The notes under the pieces were generated by a model. The model worked only from the letters and a program-made list of their open reading frames with translations. It was not told where the DNA came from and ran no database searches. This document shows, one piece after another, positions 58,901-64,000 of a stretch of DNA of 64,000 bases (within the stretch, counting starts at the first letter, position 1; every line of letters starts with the position of its first letter). Source of the stretch: Callorhinus ursinus (lineage: Eukaryota > Chordata > Mammalia > Carnivora > Otariidae); contig NW_020312848.1 in NCBI RefSeq assembly GCF_003265705.1, positions 56,215,707-56,279,706 on the forward strand, read 5' to 3'. The translations under genes were made by a program, and so were the position numbers.

Positions 58901-59160
58901 TCCTCTGCACCCCATCCCCACCCAGTTTTGTGAAGTTTGCCCAGAATATATAGTGTGAGATTAACGTGTGAGTCATACATCATAACGCGTCTCCGACAGT
59001 TTATCTGCACATAACTCAGCGTTTGGGTAACTCTTGTATCCTTTCTGGGAGTTCCTCGCAGAACTGTTTACCATTATAAAAATGCTCTCAAGCCCCTTTT
59101 TGAAACTGAGAAGTTATGAGACAAATATCGAACCTCTAACATATTGTCTCTCATTTTCAG
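55961..59160. other. ST7 intron, repeat-poor, with small gap
   Basis: 3.2 kb with no repeat I can name, the longest repeat-poor stretch in the window next to coding sequence. Contains a 10-N gap. No splice-bordered ORF seen. Confidence 0.5.
56992..57001. other. Assembly gap, 10 N
   Basis: Ten N after a G-rich stretch ('ggggggccgggggaggacag'). Size placeholder. A minus-strand ORF crosses it and is not reliable. Confidence 0.98.
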
Positions 59161-59253
59161 CTTTTCGGATGATCCCTTATCCCTTGGAAAAGGGGCATCT
59201 GTTTTATCCTTACCCAATCTGTACAGAAACAGCAGATCGAGAGCTGCTTCCGT
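59161..59253 (+). CDS. ST7: ST7 internal coding exon (window exon 5)
   Basis: 93 nt, acceptor TCTCATTTTCAG, donor T|GTAAGT. CT completes Thr. Then 30 codons follow: FRMIPYPLEKGHLFYPYPIC, then TETADRELLP, with one T left for a Ser codon. The aromatic, proline-rich PYPLEKGHLFYPYP stretch is a strong family signature. The ICTETADRELLP version fits ST7; the paralogue, as I recall it, has SCTETADRELLP. Confidence 0.96.
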
Positions 59254-61922
59254 GTAAGTCTCACTTCTGTATTCCTCTCTTTGTGCCTGAACGTGGGGAT
59301 GGGAAGAGGTGGGAATGATGAATGTTTGTAATGTTCCTTGTCTTTTATTACTCTTCTCCCAAACCCTGTCCTTATTTGCTAGCATGTGCATTAAAGTGAG
59401 TTATGTGAGTGGGTCTGGCATCCTGCTCCTCCAAGTCTCTGCAGATTCCTCACAGGGAAAGACCTCCAAGCCCTGAAATTTAGATGAAGAGGCACCGTGC
59501 GCTGGTTGGCCTGAGCGCAGAGACCACTAGTTTGGGGTGGATGTTCGAGGGCAGGTCCACTGTGCGTGGTTCTGCCTGAGTTGCCCAGCTGCTCGGATGC
59601 ACTCTGCACAGACTGGAGTGTGAAGCGGAAGTGCTGACGCCAGAGGGGCTGCAGATGAGTCGCGGATGGGAGGGCGGCGCCGGGATGCGGGCATCATTGC
59701 CAGAGGCAGAGGCGTGGGGCCGGGCCGGCGTGCTCTCAGCGGGGCCGGAGGGGTTTCCCCGGGAGCCTGTCGTGGTCGCACGTCATGAGCTGGGGTGGCA
59801 TGAGCAGAGCACACGTGCAGCCTCAGCACTGTATGCAGCAGAAAGAGGGGGAGCCCTGCCCTCGAGAACCTGACGAGCTAGCAGTCTGATGGCCCATGCC
59901 GCGCGTGCAAAGAATGATTCGGTTTGCTGTAATACAGCATTGTTTTGACAAGTCCTGCTAAGTAGCTATTATCAAATCATACTGTATGCAGGGATCATGT
60001 CCAGGCCCTTCATGTGGCCTGGACTTAGGACATATTTTTCTCTCTCAGATGGATAAGCTCCAAATTTTGGCTAGTCTCTTCCTTGTCCTTCTGCCACCTC
60101 CTCTCTTTGACCGGCCCCAGTTAAATCCTATCTCGTAGCCCCAAGGGATAGGGTAAGTCTGGAGCCCTGGGTGCATAGTAAATCGTCCAGTGCCAACATT
60201 ATTGAGCCCGTCCTATCTCCAGTATGGTGGAGTCTGGGTGCAGCACGAATTGCTGTCTCAGACTGAAGCAGCAGGAGGTCGCTCCCTTGTTTCCTCGCTA
60301 GCCAGAGGCCATGTCCTATTTGTTACTTAGGGGTCTGGGAGAGCTCAGTGATGTGTTGTTGCTCCTTGCCTGAGTTTTATTGTGGAAAAGGGTCTGGTGC
60401 CTCACATGCATTAGATTTGATTTCAGAAATTCCTGTTATGGGCCCACACTTTACCTTTGGACTCCCCCTTCAAGGAGATCCTTGTTAAAATTTCTGTTTC
60501 TGGTAAGAAAGGCAGTTTTCTGAAAAGCACAGTTTTAAAATGTTTTAATTGAGTCCAATTAAGTTTCCATGAGAATAGATTCACTTTTAGAACAAGATTA
60601 CAGCTCTTAAAAGAAACTTTATAGGAATAATCTTTATAAACCCGAAGTTGAAAATTATGACTCTCCTTTATTTAATTGAGTGCAGTGGTCCAAAATCTGA
60701 TCTCCCCTCAATCTTTCGGGGGTTGGGCGTTGACAGCGAGGATGGTGTGGATACCAAGAGGGCCGACTGTTTGGAATACTCCCCACATTTTGCACATTCA
60801 GAGTCCCCTCTTCGGACGTTAGGGCCTGAGTGTGTCTCCACCCTTCCTTCGAATCCCAGCAGGTAGCCACCTGGATTCATGTGTGCGGGCTTGTCTCTGC
60901 TTTGTCCCTCCCTGCGCCCCTCTGCCCTCAGTCTCAGGCCCAGCCAATTATTGTTTAGGGCTGTAATTAATGGGAGCTGAGCAGTCGAGGAAAGGCCTTT
61001 AGATCTGGATTTCCACTTGGACCCTTTGGGTTCGAGAGGCAGTTTCATAGTCTCTCCTCACGGGCCAGCCCCAGCTCCCCTGGTAAAAGCACCCCACTGC
61101 CCGGGGGGTGGGGGGTGCTCACAGCCAGCCAGCAAGCAGCAAGTGGGGAGTCCACTCTCTTGGCATTGGTGCCACCTGCTTTTTGGTTTCCCCAAGCCCA
61201 GCAGTTGAAACTTTAAAGTTATGAAAGATGCTCTGAAGAGCACCAGTTATTTATTTTTCTGGTGATTGTGTGATTGTTGCAAGATGTTTATCAAGGGTCT
61301 CCTACAGTGGTTCCAGATGACCCCCACAGCCTTGATCTCCAACCTTTGCAGGTTGAATTGGCCAGCATGTGAGGTCCTTGCTGAATGTCTATCAGGGTGG
61401 CTCCCTCCACCGACATACTTGGAGTGGGCCAGGAAAAAATACAAGATAAACCAGTATCACCTCATTATAATGATTAAAAAATTACAGGAAGGTCAAAATC
61501 TAGAGAAAGGATTTTTTTACTCCCAGTATATTTAATTCTGGATTTTCTGGGTTTTGCCCAGCAAACACGTATTTTATAATGTGAATAAGGTTTTGTTTTA
61601 TTTGTGTTTCCTTTTGAGAAAGCAGGACTATACATTAGGCAGAGATGGGGTTACTGTTCCCGCACAGATGTGCGACATCCTCAGACCAGCGCTATCGTGC
61701 TTCCCCCGTGGAGCACTAAACCTCAACTGTGGCCTCGGGAGAAGCAGATGGGCAAGCCGGAGGCCGGCGCAGAGGGTGGTGCTGCTTCCTTCAGGTGGCC
61801 CTGCCCTTTGTGTTCCCTGGAGGCTTCAGTCACACCTCTGCAGAGTCCGTCCCACAGACAGAAATGCCCTGAGAACACATTTCACTCTGACACTCCTATT
61901 TCCCTCTGGATCTTCTCCACAG
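59254..61922. other. ST7 intron, GC-rich at its start
   Basis: A 2.7-kb intron. Its first 700 nt are GC-rich and include a CpG-dense patch. A scrap of antisense L2 wording occurs at about 59851 ('gccctgccctcgagaacctg'). A poly-G run lies at 61091-61106. No exon candidate. Confidence 0.5.
59585..59790. promoter_or_regulatory. CpG-dense patch (possible small CpG island)
   Basis: About 20 CpG dinucleotides in 200 bp by manual count with high GC, in an otherwise CpG-poor intron. No TATA box, initiator or conserved ORF could be assigned. It might mark an internal promoter or enhancer, or simply be a young GC-rich patch. Confidence 0.4.
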
Positions 61923-62062
61923 CGTTCCATGAAGTCTCAGTTTACCCGAAGAAGGAGCTTCCCTTCTTCATTCTCTTTACTGCTGGATTGTGTTCCTTCA
62001 CAGCCATGCTGGCCCTCTTGACACATCAGTTCCCGGAACTTATGGGGGTCTTCGCAAAAGCT
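61923..62062 (+). CDS. ST7: ST7 internal coding exon (window exon 6), membrane segment
   Basis: 140 nt, acceptor TCTTCTCCACAG, donor GCT|GTGAGT. CG completes Ser. Then 46 codons follow: [46 protein letters not shown]. It ends in phase 0. [19 protein letters not shown] is a hydrophobic stretch long enough to cross a membrane, and ST7 is described as a multi-pass membrane protein. This is the last exon shared by known ST7 C-terminal variants. Reading on into the intron gives VSICQEGA and a stop at 62087-62089. Confidence 0.96.
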
Positions 62063-62652
62063 GTGAGTATTTGCCAAGAGGGAGCCTGAGGCCAGGGGCC
62101 AGGGAAGCAGCGGGAGAGAAATGAAGGAGTGTCCTGTAGGAAAGGATGTGCCTGTATTGATCATTTGCTCACTGTTTAATTTTCATCTTCATCGGTGGAA
62201 TCCAAAAGTTGAAGGCCAGTGAGAAAGTGTAGGTTGTTTGTTAATGCATGCCTTGCGTCATTCCACACGCAAAACATCCCAGATTTCAAACAGGTATGAA
62301 GTCTGAAAGGATTAAATAAATAATTAAGGGAATCCTAGCAAATGAAAAATGTGTGGGAAATTACTCTGTTTTCTGTAAGTTGAACATTATTTCTAATCTT
62401 TAGATATTGGGGGTCTTTCCTTTAATAAAGACGAGATTTACATTTTCAGAGATTTAAATAAAAAATATTTTCATGGCTTCAAACTTTTGGCTTGTTTGGG
62501 GAATGAACTGAGAGGTTGTGGAGGGCTTGTAGCGAACAAGTAGATCAAGAACTTGTGTCAAGTGTACGGACGTGACATTTAGAATATGGAAATCCAGTGA
62601 GGGCCTTTCAGGAGGGTTGAGGAGAGGAGCTTTATTAAGAGAAGCCGTCTGC

Positions 62653-62712
62653 CAAAAACTAATGATGTAATATATGGTGATTAACATAACAATAAAAAAA
62701 TAAAAAAAAAAA
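62653..62712 (+). mobile_element. Extremely truncated LINE-1 insertion (60 bp) with perfect target duplication
   Basis: Reads 'caaaaactaatgatgtaata', 'tatggtgattaacataacaa', then 'taaaaaaataaaa...' to a poly-A tail, about 45 bp of L1 3' end plus tail. The 16-bp target duplication AAGAGAAGCCGTCTGC is perfect at 62637-62652 and 62713-62728. The site TT|AAGAG fits L1 endonuclease preference. Confidence 0.97.
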
Positions 62713-62927
62713 AAGAGAAGCCGTCTGCATTGACAGTTGACAAGCGAGAACCGCTGTGTCCTGGTTGAAAACCAACCGTTTTCACCGGCACGTGCAGGGA
62801 GGGTGAGCTTACTGATTTTGCCATTTGCCACAGATGAGTTTCAAATGAAGGAATAAGGACGCGAGTGTCAGTTGTTTCCCTGGAACTCCATTCTGATTTC
62901 AAGGCGAGTGGGGTCAGAAAGGATGAC

Positions 62928-62963
62928 TTCTAACTTGGCTGGGTCGATTTAATCCCTTTCCAG
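62928..62963 (+). promoter_or_regulatory. ST7: Branch point and acceptor of alternative terminal exon
   Basis: TTCTAAC (about 62929-62934) is a good branch-point match. The branch A at about 62933 lies some 30 nt before the AG at 62962-62963. The tract 'tttaatccctttccag' is pyrimidine-rich. Confidence 0.75.
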
Positions 62964-63083
62964 ATGACTGACATTTTCTGCTCGGCAGAGCGCAGGGCCT
63001 GGAATTGCCCGAGTATTTTCCCGTGCGTTGAAGATGGACTGGGAATCCCACCGGCACCTCAGTCTCAACACTCCCCAAACTGA
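62964..63083 (+). CDS. ST7: ST7 alternative terminal exon, C-terminus and stop
   Basis: 120 nt after the acceptor CCCTTTCCAG, phase 0, matching the phase-0 end of exon 6. It encodes 39 residues and TGA (63081-63083): MTDIFCSAERRAWNCPSIFP, then CVEDGLGIPPAPQSQHSPN. This aligns over its full length and without gaps to the C-terminal variant of human ST7 as I remember it (starting MIDIFCSAE and ending IPPAPQSQHFQN), with about 10 of 39 residues different. The shared exons, by contrast, look identical or nearly so. The last third overlaps an L2 LINE. Too short to show as a long ORF; placed here by splice phase and homology. Confidence 0.88.
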   Translation: MTDIFCSAERRAWNCPSIFPCVEDGLGIPPAPQSQHSPN

Positions 63084-64000
63084 ACTCATCACCCCCCTTT
63101 CCCACCACCGCCCCTCCTGTATTCCTGACCTCCGCCCGTGGCACTGCCATCCGCCCGGTTCCTCAAGCCAGAAACGCGGCAGCCCTGCTGAGCCCCTCTC
63201 TCTCGCTCCCCACACCCTACCTGTCTCGGCCCCCGCAGCGTGTCGGGTCTGACTAAGCCACTAGGCGTTCGGTAAATGTAATTCACCTCTTCTTCCCTCC
63301 CTCTCTCCCCATGACCTCCTTCTCTTCATTTAGGTCTTGTTTTTTCTTGCTTGGACTCCTCTGCAAGAGTCTTAACTGGTCTCCTGGCTTCCAGGTTCAT
63401 CCCCTGCCAGGCTGTCTCTCATACTGACACAAGAATGATCTTTCCAAGTTGCAAGTCTGAGCATGTCACTTCCCTGCTTGAATTTCCCCAGAGGTTTCCC
63501 AGACTTCAGGATAAAGTCTCAGCTCTTTAGCATGGTATGCAAGGCCCTTTATGATCTGGCCTTGCTTGCCCCTGCAGCTTCATCTCTCCCAACTCTTGCA
63601 CAGACACTGCTCTTAGGCCATAGTGAATTACTCACCACTCCCAGACGCATAGGCTCTCGTACACCCCGGTGCCTTTGCACGTGCTGTTTGCTCTGCATGG
63701 AATGCCCTTCCCCATCACCACCCCAGCTTGTCCACTCTACTAACTTCTCTTCCTTCTTTTATACTCAGCTTTCTTTCTGAGTTTCTCCTAAGCTGAGTTA
63801 GAGGTCTCTCCTCTGTGATCCCACAGTATTCCATGAATACTGACATTATCACATTTATTGTACTATATTATAATTGTTGAAAACTTGTCTGTCCCCCTTT
63901 TAGAATGTGAGCTCCTTGAGAGCAGGACTGTGTCTTCCTCATCTCTGTATCCCCAAAGCTTTGCACAGCACCTTGCACATAGTAGGTTTTCAATAAATGA
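63084..64000 (+). other. ST7: Probable 3' UTR of the alternative ST7 transcript
   Basis: If the terminal exon at 62964 is used, transcription would run on through L2-derived sequence. I found no AATAAA before the one at 63992-63997, so a UTR of about 0.9 kb ending just past the window is the simplest prediction. Confidence 0.5.
63992..63997 (+). terminator. Candidate poly(A) signal AATAAA (L2-derived)
   Basis: AATAAA within the L2 3' end (CAATAAATGA). The cleavage site and any downstream GU-rich element lie outside the window, so this cannot be confirmed here. Confidence 0.45.

Larger units (their letters stand above)
62063..62963. other. ST7 intron before the alternative terminal exon
   Basis: 901 nt. 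Contains one tiny LINE-1 insertion (62653-62712) and otherwise no recognised repeat. Confidence 0.6.
1..64000 (+). other. ST7: ST7 gene, 3' portion (introns plus seven coding exons)
   Basis: ST7 (suppression of tumorigenicity 7; ST7 protein family) is a multi-pass membrane protein proposed as a tumour suppressor. Its biochemical activity is not settled. The window enters the gene inside a large intron and carries six internal exons plus an alternative terminal exon. Splice phases chain without error: the six internal exons give 675 nt, exactly 225 codons. The residues match the remembered ST7 protein better than its paralogue ST7L, for example [24 protein letters not shown] and [16 protein letters not shown]. 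Introns inside the window are about 19.3, 1.4, 15.9, 9.3, 2.7 and 0.9 kb, which suits the large ST7 locus. The upstream exon ending before the LMKEF residues was not found in 1-12759. Confidence 0.92.
63040..64000 (+). repeat. L2 LINE, sense, near-complete 3' half
   Basis: A long L2 in sense orientation: 'ggcacctcagtctcaacact', 'ccaaactgaactcatcaccc', 'tcctcaagccagaaacgcgg', 'tggtctcctggcttccaggt', 'agcatggtatgcaaggccct', 'ttatgatctggccttgcttg', 'ctgcatggaatgcccttccc', 'agaatgtgagctccttgaga', 'agcaccttgcacatagtagg', 'caataaatga'. The decayed reverse-transcriptase frame at 63028-63252 still reads HRHLSLNTPQTELI and RKRGSPAEPL-like wording, matching the L2 'HLKLNMSKTELI' motif. Confidence 0.95.

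Noticed and set aside
12760..62062. ST7L instead of ST7
   Set aside because: Diagnostic residues ([45 protein letters not shown]) fit ST7 as remembered, and the introns are very long as in ST7.
61604..62089. 161-codon ORF including the last shared exon
   Set aside because: Only 61923-62062 is exonic; the upstream part is intron in a chance-open frame and the last 8 codons lie past the donor.
63028..63252. 74-codon + ORF as a separate gene
   Set aside because: Decayed L2 reverse-transcriptase frame; the ST7 tail uses a different frame here.
1..64000. CRISPR array, operon, phage or other microbial system
   Set aside because: Sequence is mammalian intron and repeat DNA; no spaced direct repeats or dense coding were seen.

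Overview
This window is mammalian nuclear DNA from a carnivoran. Thirteen tRNA-derived CAN-SINEs (SINEC) and several carnivoran LINE-1 3' ends are present. The SINE sequences resemble the type I associate with arctoid caniforms (bears, seals, mustelids, raccoons) rather than the dog or cat subfamilies. That finer placement rests on remembered consensus sequences and is less certain than 'Carnivora'. There are two assembly gaps, 100 N at 26363-26462 and 10 N at 56992-57001.

One protein-coding gene is recognisable: the 3' part of ST7 (suppression of tumorigenicity 7) on the + strand. Six internal coding exons lie at 12760-12874, 32203-32275, 33717-33819, 49735-49885, 59161-59253 and 61923-62062. 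They total 675 nt and join in one continuous frame of 225 codons, with canonical AG/GT borders throughout. A seventh, alternative terminal exon at 62964-63083 adds 39 residues and a stop. The first exons, including the start codon, lie upstream of the window, and the other known 3' end of the gene is not found in it.

Everything else is intron. From 2.2 to 9.7 kb there is a dense pile of SINEs, LINE-1, L2 and MIR. 9.8-12.7 kb and 17.5-19.8 kb are nearly repeat-free. 22-31 kb is LINE-1-rich and holds the large gap. 38.4-40.3 kb is an old antisense LINE-1 split by two CAN-SINEs. 43.7-44.4 kb holds a Tigger-like element split by a SINE, followed by an alternating CA/CG repeat. 56-62 kb has few repeats and contains a short CpG-rich patch.

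The most interesting observation is at the end of the window. The last third of the alternative terminal ST7 exon, its stop codon, the adjoining 3' UTR and the only AATAAA seen after the stop all appear to come from an ancient sense-oriented L2 LINE. The L2 reverse-transcriptase relic is still readable in a different frame from the ST7 tail. I see no microbial-type system, CRISPR array, operon, tRNA or rRNA gene, and no other protein-coding gene that I can support.
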